Below are positions 22,591 through 32,435 of a stretch of 64,000 nt of DNA, in pieces; position 1 is the first letter of the stretch, and every line of letters begins with the position of its first letter. Made by a program: the position numbers and the translations under genes. This DNA is from Anaeramoeba flamelloides (taxonomy: Eukaryota > Metamonada > Anaeramoebidae), in assembly GCA_027625915.1 (NCBI GenBank), contig JANTQA010000033.1, positions 10,168,001-10,232,000 of the forward strand, in the 5' to 3' direction. The notes below the pieces were generated by a model. It was not told the origin of the DNA, ran no database searches, and worked only from the letters and a program-made list of their open reading frames with translations.

Positions 22591-23950
22591 TTAATTCAAA
22601 TTCTTTTCATTTTGTCTTCTTTTTTTCATTGTTTGTTCTGGTTGGCCATCTGTTGTATTTTGCTCTTGAGTTATTTTTTGATCCTTTTCTTGTGAAAAAT
22701 TTGATATAGTTAATTTTGTATTGTCAACTTTTTCTTTTTGCGAATCATTTTCTAAATTATCGTTTTTCTCCATTTTTACAGATTCTTTTTCAAAATCATT
22801 TTCTGATAAGCTTTTTCTTTTTCTTTCATTATCCATTTTTGTTTCTTCTTGTAACTTATGATCCTCTTTCTTATGATCTATATCCTTATGCTTTTCTTTA
22901 CTGCTTTCTCCACTTCTGTTTCTATGATGGCGAGAGCTATGCGTGTGCCTGGATGAATGCCTGGATGAATGCCTGGACGAATGCCTGGATGAATGCCTGG
23001 ATGAATGTCTGGATGAATGCCTGGATGAATGTCTGGATGAATGCCTGGAGGAATGCCTGGAGGAATGCCTTGAAGAGTGTCTATTATTTGATTTACTTCT
23101 TGATGATGAATGACTCCTTTCCCTTTCCCTATTTCTTTCTCTTCCTTTTTCACTTTTTTTTTCATTATCATTTTCTTTTTCTTTGTTTTCTTCATTTTCT
23201 TTGTTTTCTTCATTTTTTTCTTTTTCTTCTTTTTCTTCTTTTTCTTCTTTTTCTTCTTTTTCTTCATTTCTTTTTCTCCCTCTCTCCCTCTTCCTTCCCC
23301 TCTCCCTTCCCCTCTCCCTCTCCCTATCACTTTCTCTATCACTTTCTCTATCCCTTTCTCTACCCCTTTCACCCCTTGATCTAGAATATCGTGAAGAGGA
23401 TTTATGAGAATAATATCTATCATATCTACCATTATCATATTCTTCTGAACTTGGTGAACGACGATAATAATCTCTCGAATAATAACTACCAGATCTGGAT
23501 CTCGATGAATAATTATATGATCTTGGGGATCTTCTTGAATAATTCCTCGAGTACTCATCACTCTCCTCAGAAAACTCCGATTCTTCAGAATCTTCACCAC
23601 TTAAGGCATCTGAAATTATCCTAGTGTGGGAAGAAATTTGAATAGGCGTTCTACTAGAATTAACAGTTAAAAGATTTCCTTCAAAGGGCTGTCCTCTTAG
23701 CGAGATTGCTTTGTTATACATTTCTTTTGTTGTAAACTCAGCAAATGCAAATCTAGTTTCTTTATTCGAATTGTGAACTATAGATAATTTTGATAGCCCG
23801 CCACAATTGTCTAAAAGAAATTCAATTAAATTATCTTCATCAACATTAGGTGAAATGTTGCTTATGTACACAGTATTAGAAGCACTTTCTAAAATATTTA
23901 TATTTTGAATATTTTCCTGATCTTGTATTCGTGATTTTGAGCGCCTTACA
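22591..23950 (-). CDS. SR-related RNA-binding splicing factor (SREK1-like), first exon not found
   Basis: The listed 426-residue frame starts at GTG inside the RRM; coding continues upstream (VRRSKSRIQDQENIQ...SNTVYISN), so I end the exon at a likely acceptor (AATAATAG at 23951). The RRM has RNP2 VYISNI and RNP1-like RFAFAEF. Behind it come an RS region (YSRDYYRRSP, SRYSRSRGERGRERDRE), an alternating Arg/Glu and Lys/Glu region, then an (SRHS)n array and an acidic Lys/Glu/Asn tail. One RRM followed by RS and DRERE/KE repeats is the layout of SREK1/SRrp86, a regulator of splice-site choice in the nucleus; orthology is inference. The poly-His/Ser array comes from a 12-bp minisatellite. The start codon must lie in an upstream exon. 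Confidence 0.75.
22946..23078 (-). repeat. 12-bp coding minisatellite, (SRHS)n
   Basis: About eleven in-frame copies of a unit reading GCCTGGATGAAT on the plus strand, encoding Ser-Arg-His-Ser. Units differ at one or two bases (GATG/GACG/GAGG; GCC/GTC), mostly without disturbing the Ser-Arg-His pattern. Confidence 0.9.
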
Positions 23951-24119
23951 CTATTATTATAAAAGACAATTTTAAAGTATTAAAAAAAGATATGATTATA
24001 TTTAGATTATAAATTTTTTTATTTGTACTTGTTTTGGATAAATTTGAGATTTTTTTATTTATAAATAAACTTTATATATATATCGTAATTTGCGGAAGGA
24101 GTTTTTAATTGCTCTTATT

Positions 24120-24440
24120 TGCCATTAGCTTTTCCAGAATTCAAAAAAATTGAATAAAATCAAAAATTTTTCTCTATTCTTTTGAATTAAAAAAAAAAGC
24201 GCCGTTAGGTTTTTTTGAGTTTTCTATTTATTTGGAAAAGCACTAGATTTTCTTTAGGTTTTTTGTTTTATATCCATTTTCTAAGTGTTCTAGGTTTTTC
24301 TTGTGGTTTTCTATTTTATTTGTGAAGTGTTCTAGTTTTTTTTTAATTTTAGAAATAAACTGAAAATTAAATCAATTTTCGGTTTGTTTTCTCAAGTTAA
24401 AAAAAACCTGGCACTCTGCGTCACTTGACGAAATTTCTAA
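24120..24440. repeat. modular hairpin repeat (family H)
   Basis: Carries TTTTGAGTTTTCTATTTATT, GTTCTAGGTTTTTCTTG, CTCAAGTTAAAAAAAACC and the unit GGCACTCTGCGTCACTTGACG. The modules repeat in the same style, but shuffled order, at nine other loci. Confidence 0.65.
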
Positions 24441-24665
24441 ACTTGTGTTTATAAATTTTTTAAAAGATTCAAGCATATTTTTATCATCCAATAGGGCTAA
24501 TAAAGATATTGAATCTTTTTTATTAATAATACTAAAAATATTATTAATTTTTAAAAATAATAGAGAAAAATTATTATTTTTAAATTCAGAAATCAAGATT
24601 TTACGATTATTTTCATAGACTGGATAGTTGTATAGAAAATGATCCAAACCTTTGATGATTTCCAA
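24435..24665 (-). pseudogene. coding-like fragment abutting a hairpin repeat
   Basis: A frame starting at TTG (24665) reads EIIKGLDHFLYNYPVYENN, KILISEFKNNNFSLLF, DSISLLALLDDKNMLESF, KKFINTSLEI. It looks like helical protein and then runs straight into the GTGACGCAGAGTGCC hairpin module, which only extends the frame by chance. No ATG or clear acceptor. Possible captured or truncated host gene piece; family not recognised. Confidence 0.35.
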
Positions 24666-24815
24666 ATTTTAATTTTTTTTTGACAATTGACAAAATTGTG
24701 ATTTATTTTATTTCATAAAATAAGAATATCTGTTGAAATAATTTGTATAATTTCGTAATTTTAAAAATAGAAGTTGAACCTTTCCATTTTTTAATATTTT
24801 TTGTAGTTATACTAC

Positions 24816-24878
24816 CCAGAATTCAAATAAATCGAGTAAAATACCTCGAACATTTTACTCTATTATTTTGAATTCTGG
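24816..24878. repeat. 63-bp hairpin (family H core module)
   Basis: CCAGAATTCAAATAAATCGA on the left pairs with the complement ending GAATTCTGG at 24878, around a short loop. Isolated copy of the core palindrome. Confidence 0.8.
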
Positions 24879-25349
24879 AAAACCTAACTACATTTCCAAC
24901 TTGGAATATTTTTGAATTGATTAATTCGGTATTTAGCCAGTTCGAATATTAAATTCTTTAAAATTTTTTAGATTTCCAATTTACATTTTCTGAATCTTTT
25001 TTCCTAAAATGAAGAAGATTGATTAATTTATCAAAAAGGAGGAAATTTAATTTTTCAATTAATTAAATTTTCTTTTGTAAAAAGTTGATCTTACTGAATG
25101 AATTTTTGTCTCTGTTTTATTAAAAATTCTTGGGGGATGTTGGTTGATTAATAAGGATTGTGTGATTTTTTTATTGATACAATATATCAATATCTTTAAA
25201 ATCAGTTTCTGTTTAAACAAAGATTTCTAATCTATAAAATAATTAACTATGTATAAAACATATTTAAAGAATTGAATTTTTAATCCCTTTGAAAAAATCT
25301 TTTTCATTAAAAATATGAAGAATTTTTTTTAAAATCATTATCAACTTTT

Positions 25350-25710
25350 TCAAAGTGGAATTTTAAATGAGGTTTTTTTATCAAACCAAATACCAAGATA
25401 TAAAATTTTCTTTGGTATTTAATTTTTGTTTAGTTTTATAGTTATTTGAATTCATTCCAAAATCTTTTATTATTTTTTATATATATATTTTTTAATTGAA
25501 AATTGATTTCTATTAATGATCTTTTCATAAGTAAAATTAGATCATCTGTCAACATTCAGACATGTAATGCAAGTGATTCGGTTTTTTATAAGAGAAAATG
25601 AGTAATAAATCCAAATAATAAAGAAGTAAATGGATCTCCTTGGTAAACACCGATCCCTTCTTTTGAAGAAAAAGTGAGTAGAAATATTTTTGTTATTTAT
25701 TTTTCTTCTT
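25350..25710 (-). pseudogene. LINE-type reverse transcriptase fragment
   Basis: The minus strand encodes KEGIGVYQGDPFTSLLF, which matches the QGDPLSPLLF motif of non-LTR reverse transcriptases, and about 30 codons on MLTDDLILLM, matching the catalytic ADD box (F/YADDLILL) with Ala replaced by Thr. Two stops lie between and just before the DD box, and about 60 codons further a shifted frame gives ILYLGIWFD, like the YLG motif that follows in such enzymes. Order and spacing agree with a LINE reverse transcriptase that has decayed. No endonuclease, ORF1 or poly-A end was found nearby. Confidence 0.7.
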
Positions 25711-25802
25711 CTCTTTTTTTTATTTTGATTGTTTTTTCTTTAATTACTCGCTCCTCTCAATAAATAAACATTTTTATTATTTCATTTTTAATAATTTTAT
25801 TT

Positions 25803-26194
25803 TTATTTTTTTATACTTTTTACCTTTTCCAAACTTAGCTTTTTAAGTTGTTTGAGTTCCTTAGGTTCCTTAGGTTCCTTAGGTTCCTCCACTTTTTGTT
25901 TTTTAGGTGTTTGGAGGGGGTAAAAGGAATAAAAAATCATTATAAGAATTGGTAGACTTGGCCATGAGTAACCTAACCAAACTTGTTCATGATCAGATCT
26001 TAAACGAATTGAGCTTGACTTATGCAACTGAAGAGAACTGAATTCAACTGAATATGATCTGAAACCAACCTAGTGAATCGAATTGGACTTTCCGTACAAT
26101 CTGTCGAGTCATTACCTGAACTGGGTTTTTGCTGTCGAGTCGGTATCTTGTACTGGGATTTTGCGAAAACAAGATTTGGGAAACTTGCAAGCAA
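25803..26194. other. GC-richer patch with short tandem repeats, possible exons
   Basis: Distinctly less AT-rich than its surroundings. It holds (TTAGGTTCC) repeated about four times at 25855-25890 and a 31/32-bp direct duplication at 26101-26163 (CTGTCGAGTC...CTGGGTTTTTG, then CTGTCGAGTC...CTGGGATTTTG). On the minus strand the first encodes EEPKEPKEPKELKQLKKLSL before a stop, and 26112-26180 is flanked by a T-rich GCTTGCAAG acceptor and a GTAATG donor. These could be exons of an unresolved minus-strand gene, but I cannot join them. Confidence 0.3.
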
Positions 26195-26589
26195 AAAAAA
26201 AAAAAAAACAGCAACTCAAATTTGGAAAACTAAATCTTATTCTTAAAACCTTAGCACTTTATAGAATCAAATCATCTATAAAGTTCTAAAAAACTTAATA
26301 AAGTAACTTATTTTATTTGATCTATAATTGTTCAAATATTTACATCTCTTTATTAAAACAAATTAGGATGGCGATCCAAAAAAGGAAACAACCACCAACC
26401 CACTCAACACTTGGGGTTCATAAAAAAAAAAACTTTTTAATGAAGTTTTTACTTTTTTTCACTATTTTTTATTTATTTTCTTTCATTTCTTGCTTTTTCT
26501 TTCTCTTTTTCTGGTCTTTGTTTAAAAAGGAATTTTTTTCTTTTGATTTTTTAAAGAAAAGATATCCCATGAGTTATAATCTTGCCTAA

Positions 26590-27110
26590 ATTATAGCTAG
26601 GATAAAAAACTCTAAAGTCAAGTTTAGAGTTTTACAAAGTGCCATAAAGTGCAGTCAAGTGTCTTAGAGTGCCTAGCTTTTCTTTGAGATATAAAACGAA
26701 AATTTATTTAATTTTCGGTTTATTTCTCAAATTAAAAAAAAAACTAAAGTGAAGTGCCGTAGAGTACCTAGCTTTTCTTGAGGTTTTCTGTTTTATTTGT
26801 TAAGTGTTCTAGGTTTTTTTGAGGTTTTCTATTTTATTTGTGAAGTGTTCTAGGTTTTTTTTACTTTAGAAATAAACCGAAAATTTATTAAAATTTTCTG
26901 TTAGTTTCTAAAGTAAAAAACAACCTAACGAAGATCTATTGATTTTCCAAATAAATAGAAAACTCAAAAAAATCTAAAGAAAATCTAGTGCTTTTCCAAA
27001 TAAACAGAAAACTCAAGAAAAGCTAACGGTGTTTTTTTTTTAATTCAAAAGAATAGAGAAAAATTTTTGATTTTACTCAATTCTTTTAAATTAAAATCCC
27101 AACCAATAAT
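26590..27110. repeat. cluster of family H hairpin modules
   Basis: Successive modules: GTGCCATAAAGTGCAGTCAA, AATTTTCGGTTTATTTCTCA with inverted partners, AGTGCCGTAGAGTACCTAG, GTTTTCTGTTTTATTTGTTA, GTGTTCTAGGTTTTTTTGAG and, in inverse orientation, AAATAAACAGAAAACTCAAG and AAAAGAATAGAGAAA. The tract can fold on itself in several ways. Confidence 0.7.
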
Positions 27111-27120
27111 AGTTTTGTGA

Positions 27121-28119
27121 AATTGATATTGTTGTGAAATATTCTCATTTTTTTTATATTAATATCAGACTTTCTGACATGTTTTGTTGTATATTAAGAA
27201 TAATATGATCTGGATTAGGAATAAGAATTTCTTTTGTGAAATCTAGGAAATATTTTTAACAATTATTAATAAACCACCTTTTGCATTTTTATTTTGAAAA
27301 CATTTTTGGGCAATTGAGAAATAATATATAAAATATGATTTTTTTGTAATTTTTGATTCCTGTATTGAACATATATCAATATTTAATTTTATGAAAAAAT
27401 ATTCTAAAATAGAAATTTTCTCTTATTATAAATTGAACAACAAATTCAAAACATATAAATAAAGAATAGAAAATTAATTTTTTTTTTTTTATATTTGTAG
27501 TAATTTTTTTATTTTGCATTTAGGTGAATTTTAAACCAAACCATTTATAGGCAAAGGAATCCAGTTATTATGGATGGGTAAAATACATTTGTTTTAAGTG
27601 TTTGAATGGATATCAAAAGAAAAATTAATTTTTGAAATTTTCAAAATTGAAATCATTTTTACTATTTTTTGATTTTTTATTTTTTTTTTTGATACGTAAT
27701 TGTTAGTCTGAGGGTAATTTCTGTAAACACTTGAAGATTCTCTGCATAAGTTAATTTTTTCCAGGGTGATAATTTGGCTCTATAAAATATGACCTATGTT
27801 CGATTTCCATTCAGCCCATTTATTTTTTGAAAAATTAATGGAAAAATTAAAAATAGAATACATTTGCCTTGCAAATAAAAGTCTTTTTAAATCATGATTA
27901 AAAAAAGTTATAATAAATGGAGTGTCTAGCTTCGCTCAAACAAAATTTTTCTTTTTGAAGCTAATCTTGAAAAAAATTTTCAACAAAAGTCGAGAATCTA
28001 CAAATAACTACATTTTATGATATTCCTCAAATTTTTGTTGACTTTTTTTATTTTCTTTTTATTTTTGTTTTTTTTTTAGAAAATTCCGAATTGTTTTGTA
28101 AACATTTTTTTTTTATTAT
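27121..28119. other. AT-rich spacer with a partial family B repeat
   Basis: 27535-27720 aligns with the start of the family B MITE (AAAGAATCCAGTTAT-like, GGGTAAAATACATTTG, AAAATTGAAATCATTTTTAC). Otherwise no coding-like frame. Confidence 0.4.
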
Positions 28120-28660
28120 TAAACTAGACCATTTTCCAGTCAAAGGTGGTCAGTTGGGGGGGGTGAATTACATGCGTTTAAAGAGCTTAAACTAATATAT
28201 TAGAAGAAAAAATTTATTTCTGAAATTTTCAAAATTGAAATCATTTTTTTACATTTTTATTTTTTTTTTCGATTTTTTGAAACAGATAATTCATTTGTAA
28301 ATTTTTTTTTTATTGCAAGATCTATAGTTAATGAGGAAAAACGTGTTATTATAATGCTATTGGAACTCTGGGGATTATTTCAGAGAAATCATATTAATTT
28401 CTATTGGAAATTTTCTTTGTTCTTGAATTAAAAATCAAAATTAACATTCTTGTTTTTTTTCAATTAGTAACTTAATAATTTTGGGTTTTTCAATTTTTTA
28501 GAAAATTTAGAAATTGATTAGGTTCACTTCATACGGATATCAACTATTCTTTAATGTGTATTATTCTACTCCTTTCTTATTTGTTCTTAAAAGGTCAATT
28601 ATTAAAAATAATTGATATTGGAAAATTTTTTTGAGACCTTTGAAAGAAACAATTTTTATA
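28120..28660 (+). mobile_element. family B TIR MITE, copy 1 (541 bp)
   Basis: Starts TAAACTAGACCATTTTCCAG and ends GACCTTTGAAAGAAACAATT plus TTTATA, an imperfect inverted match. Internal landmarks GAAGAAAAAATTTATTTCTG, AAAATTGAAATCATTTTTT, AAAACGTGTTATT, GAAATCATATTAATTTCT, AAAATAATTGATATT are shared with 34515-35218 and, inverted, 58186-58728. Noncoding. Confidence 0.65.
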
Positions 28661-29252
28661 TAAACTCGTTTAAAAAAAGGTTACCAAAAACTTTTTTAAT
28701 CGGGTGCCAAAAATAGGTCTATTTAAGTTTATCATATACTTTATAGATAATTTTGAAAAATTTTTTTGTCACATTTTGTTGAAATAACCCTGCCGATAAT
28801 AATGTTTATTAATATACTCTATCATCGTCGTTTTATTCTGGAATGCATTTTCTTTATGGCAGTGTATACTATATACACCACTTTTCACTCTAAATGACAA
28901 TTATCAAAATCATAATTATCGTAACACTAGCTTGTTAAACTGATTCGAAAATAGCCAATATTTATTAATTTATTTTATTGAGAGAAAGGGATACAAAAGT
29001 GGAAATATGATGTCTCTAAAAATAGATTTTTATCAAAAAAACTCTAAAAATAGAGACATCATATTTAATTGTGTAATTAAAGAAAATTTATCAAAATAAA
29101 AAAAGAGAAGAAAAAAAATTAAAAATAGCCAATATTTTCTCAAATAAGTTTTAGTTAAATCCTTATTTGATTTTAGAACCGAAACCAAAGATGTGTTGTT
29201 TTAATAAAGGATGACTGTTTATGATTGGAATCCAATTTTATTTTCAATTTTC

Positions 29253-29530
29253 TTAAAATTTACAACAGAGAAATGAAAGGAAATAATTTTCATATTTCAC
29301 TTGCTGATCCAATTGAAAAAAAATTTTGGGATTCTGTTTTCTAGCGAAAATAATTGAAAATTTTAGATTAAAGAATTGATTCAAATTAACAAAAAACTCA
29401 AGAATAATCAAAGATATTATTCTAAATAAAGATTCATTATTTATCTTATTAGTAAATGATAAAGAAAATTGCGATTTTTTATTGAAATTTCCAAATAAAA
29501 ATTTAGAAATTAGGGAAGTGTCGCAGATTG
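29253..29530 (-). pseudogene. repeated coding-like segment, intact-frame copy
   Basis: A 94-codon frame (TTG start) reads TSLISKFLFGNFNKKSQFSL, TNKINNESLFRIISL, QNPKIFFQLDQQVKYE. Its DNA is clearly related to 48960-49150 (shared CCCTAATTTCTAAATTTT and GATAAATAATGA-like stretches), where the frame has several stops. Both copies abut the hairpin unit with ACTCTGCGG/ACTCTACCG. It is either a gene fragment carried with the hairpin repeat or part of the repeat itself. Family not recognised. Confidence 0.35.
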
Positions 29531-29805
29531 TCGTCAATACCGCAGAGTGCCGATGTTTTTTTTAATTTTTGAAATGAAGAGAAAATTAAAGAAATTTTCT
29601 TTTTATTCCAAAAAGTAAAAAAAAAACTAACGGTGGTTTTCCAGAATTCAAAAGAATAGAGTAAAAATTATTTGATTTTACTCTATTCTTTTAAATTCTG
29701 GAAAAACTAACAGAAAGTGCCTAAATTTTTTTTAATTTAAGAAATAAACCGAAAATTATATAAATTTTTGGTTTATTTCTTAAATTAAAAAAAAACTAAT
29801 GGCTG
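29517..29805. repeat. two adjacent hairpins with linker units (family H)
   Basis: 29641-29701 is a near-perfect palindrome (CCAGAATTCAAAAGAATAGA ... GAATTCTGG form) and 29722-29797 a second (TTTAATTTAAGAAATAAACC and its complement). The unit GTCAATACCGCAGAGTGCCG lies at 29530-29550. Confidence 0.8.
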
Positions 29806-29924
29806 TAAGAAGAAATTAATTTCCACCCTTCAAAAAAAATAAAAAAAAAATAATTTTAAAAAATGTAACAAATGTTTCCAACTCGTCTGCTTATCAATCC
29901 CCATTGAACAATTTAAAAAGTAAT

Positions 29925-30227
29925 TCAATTTGAAAATCTTTTGTAGGTTGTGAGATCTCTAATTGCAATTATCAAGGAACCAAGTGAAAAAAAAAGTGTG
30001 AAGCCAAATAACATAAAAGTGATAAGTAATGATTTCAAGTACAACTCTGGTATTTCCCTAATAAACGGTTCAAAATTTTCAGTTCCTTTTCCTATACTTC
30101 TTTTTCTTTGAACAAACACAGATTTTTTCGAAAGAAATGGGTTGCATTTTGTAACTCTCTTCGAAAAAGGAAAATGAAGTAAAATTTTTTTTCCATTTGA
30201 TGAGGCAAATACCAGTATTATTACCAT
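29925..30227 (-). CDS. putative small single-pass membrane protein
   Basis: 100 codons from ATG at 30227, with an in-frame stop a few codons upstream. Residues ~1-65 are basic and polar (NPFLSKKSVFVQRKRSIGKG), followed by FEPFIREIPELYLKS and one strong hydrophobic segment (~72-92, LLITFMLFGFTLFFSLGSLI) and a short basic tail. Predicted tail-anchored-like or single-pass protein. It lies 70 bp downstream of the two-RRM gene on the same strand. The IPxxxLKSLL...GS-LI pattern is faintly like the first membrane segment of TMEM230/134 proteins, but a second segment is missing. Composition is protein-like; function unknown. Confidence 0.4.
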   Translation of the reverse strand: MVIILVFASSNGKKILLHFPFSKRVTKCNPFLSKKSVFVQRKRSIGKGTENFEPFIREIPELYLKSLLITFMLFGFTLFFSLGSLIIAIRDLTTYKRFSN

Positions 30228-30297
30228 ACCACCAAATTCCGAACACTTTTTGTTTCAGTTGTGCTGTTTTTCTCTTGAGATTTTTTTTAATCAATTT

Positions 30298-31185
30298 TTA
30301 AATTTTTTTATTTTTTTTTTTATTTAATTTGTTGATTGAAAAAAACGATCTTGGATTTCTCTTGGCTAAATGCCTTTCAAAGCAAACGAAGAGAAAACAA
30401 AGCTAAAACAAAAAAAATAGAATAATTAAAACTTACTTCAAAGGGTATTTTCCCAACGAAGATGATCCATTCAAATTTAAAGCGCTTTGTACATCTTCCA
30501 GCTTTTCATACTCAACAAAAGCGTACCTTTTTGGCTTCACTTTACAGCCTGTTACTTTTAATTTCGTGATGGTGCCACTTTTCTGAAAAAAATCGCGAAC
30601 CTTATTTTTGTTTACTTTGGAATCTAAATTACTAACAAAAACCGTAAGAAGGATTTTTTCATTTCCGTTATTGTTATTTGTATTATAAAGGTTGACGTTG
30701 TTTGGTAATTTTGCTTGTTGTTGAACCTGAGGCAAAAACATTTGGGATGTTTGTAAAAGAGGATTTACCATCCCTCCCATAAGGTTTAACGAATTTGGCA
30801 CTAAATTACGATTTAATTGTTGCAAGGGTGCTAACTGGTATAAAGAAGAAAGACCAACGGAAGGCACCTGAGAATAGCCTTGCTGTAAAGTGGTTGTGGT
30901 TGTTGCCGTGCTTGGGAACAAATTGCTTGATTGCTGTGGTAAGCCGGTGTTGCTAGTAATTGTGATTTGAAGTGTCCGATCCCCAAACGGGAAACCTGAA
31001 TATTTTGCCGCTTCCTGTGCAGAACTTGGGCTGTCAAATTCTAAGAGACAATTATTCGTTTGCCCTTGGTTTGTTGAAAGCAAGTTGCATTTTTTAACGG
31101 ATCCAAATTTCCCAAATAGATCCTTCACATCGTTTTCAGAGAGACTGGAAGATAGGTTTTGAATAAAAACAGATGAAGAGTTCAT
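30298..31185 (-). CDS. two-RRM RNA-binding protein, spliced
   Basis: Exon 1 31185-30437, intron 30436-30374 (63 bp, GTAAGT...TTTGAAAG), exon 2 30373-30298; 274 residues. The unspliced frame stops exactly at the GTAAGT donor, which is why I extend it. RRM1 (residues ~4-78) has VFIQNL and a weak RNP1 (NNCLLEF); RRM2 (~178-260) has TVFVSNL and KRYAFVEY, and the second exon completes its last strand (YPLKHLAKRNPRS). The linker is Gln/Asn/Pro/Leu-rich. Two RRMs with a low-complexity linker suggest a nuclear pre-mRNA-binding factor; RRM2 resembles those of SREK1-type regulators. A second possible acceptor (TTTTGTTTTAG) would give a shorter end. Confidence 0.75.
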
Positions 31186-31904
31186 AAGCTAAAAAGTTGA
31201 AAAACTAATTATGAGAGATAATGAATAATCCAAAAAAATGATAAATTGAAAAAACTTTTATGGTTTGGTTTTTAAATTTTAAGGACAAATATTTGAAAAA
31301 AAAAATGGTACAACCTTAGAAATTGGTAACTCTGTCTGTTGATTCGAAATTTAGTTCAACTACTTTTGAAAACTTACATTTTTTGGAAAAACTTCATTCT
31401 GTTTTGAAGTTATTATTAGTCATTTCAATACTCTTATTTTCCAATTAAAAAATTAAAATTTTTAGTTCACATCCCAAAATATTTTTCTAGTTTTAAAGTT
31501 GAAGAAAATCCAAAGATCTTTACAACATCGTTTAGAAATGATATTTTTAGGCAATAAATTAAACTTGCTTAGTTAACTATAAGACAAAATTTTACTGTTC
31601 TAAATTGATTGTAACTGTAATAATTAATATTCATTTCAGAAATTGAAATAAAAAATTTCATTTATTAATTGGAAAATAACAGTAATACTTTCTAAAATCA
31701 ATATTTTCACACATCCATTTCAACTCTTTAGAATTTCTCTGGAAAGAGAAATAATATAATTTCATTTTTAAGGGTGCAGTCAGAACATTAAAAATAATTT
31801 TTTGAAAACCAAAAAAAACAATTTTTTACAATTTTTATAAGTACATAAAAAAAATCAAAAACTATTCAAAAATGTAGAGTGCAATGGTTTTTTTAAAAAC
31901 AACA
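31186..31904. other. upstream spacer of the two-RRM gene
   Basis: A/T-rich with no coding-like frame or recognisable repeat. Confidence 0.4.
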
Positions 31905-32040
31905 ATCACAAAAGTGGTCATTTTTGAAAAGGCTGAAAGTGATGAGAGTCACTTAATTGCAAATTTGGATGGTTATAAATTATAATTTTAAATACAACAG
32001 TTTTAGTTTTGAAGTGTCTCTCTTTAATACTAAACACCAT
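31905..32040 (+). mobile_element. strongly diverged family A fragment
   Basis: About 135 bp aligns with the core of family A: GTGGTCATTTTTGAAAA, ATGGTTATAAATTATAATTT, TAGTTTTGAAGTGTCTCTCT. Termini are gone. It is the oldest-looking copy in the window. Confidence 0.55.
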
Positions 32041-32054
32041 TTCAAAAATTGTGA

Positions 32055-32435
32055 CTCCCTTGAAATAATAAATTGAATATATATATATATCCTTTAGTAT
32101 TCAAGAACCAACAAATAATTAAATTTACCTTTTAGTTCACTTTTAAATCATTTGAAATATATAAAAACCCGATATATTAAAAAAAAAAAAAAAAATAGAA
32201 CCAAAAAAAAAAAAAAAAGTGAGACAAAATTTTTGAAATGGAGATTACCTATTTTTTATAACAGAACTTTTACTGAAAAAAAATTAACAACAAAATTTTT
32301 TACGAATAATTAAATTCATTTTAAAAGACAATACATATTCTCTATTTACTTAGTGATTATTTGTCTTTTTGAAGAACTTTTTTTTTTTCCAAATTGATCT
32401 TTTAGAAAAAATAAAAGAAAAAAAGAAAAAGAAAT
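32055..32435. repeat. dispersed repeat family D, copy 2
   Basis: Same landmark order as 15484-15905, with a shorter TA run, an expanded A16 tract and TTACCTATTTTTTATAAC. See copy 1. Confidence 0.6.

Noticed and set aside
22716-23624. Several long frames on both strands opposite the SR-type gene
   Set aside because: They are reflections of the Arg/Ser and Lys/Glu codon repeats of the real minus-strand gene and have no domain.
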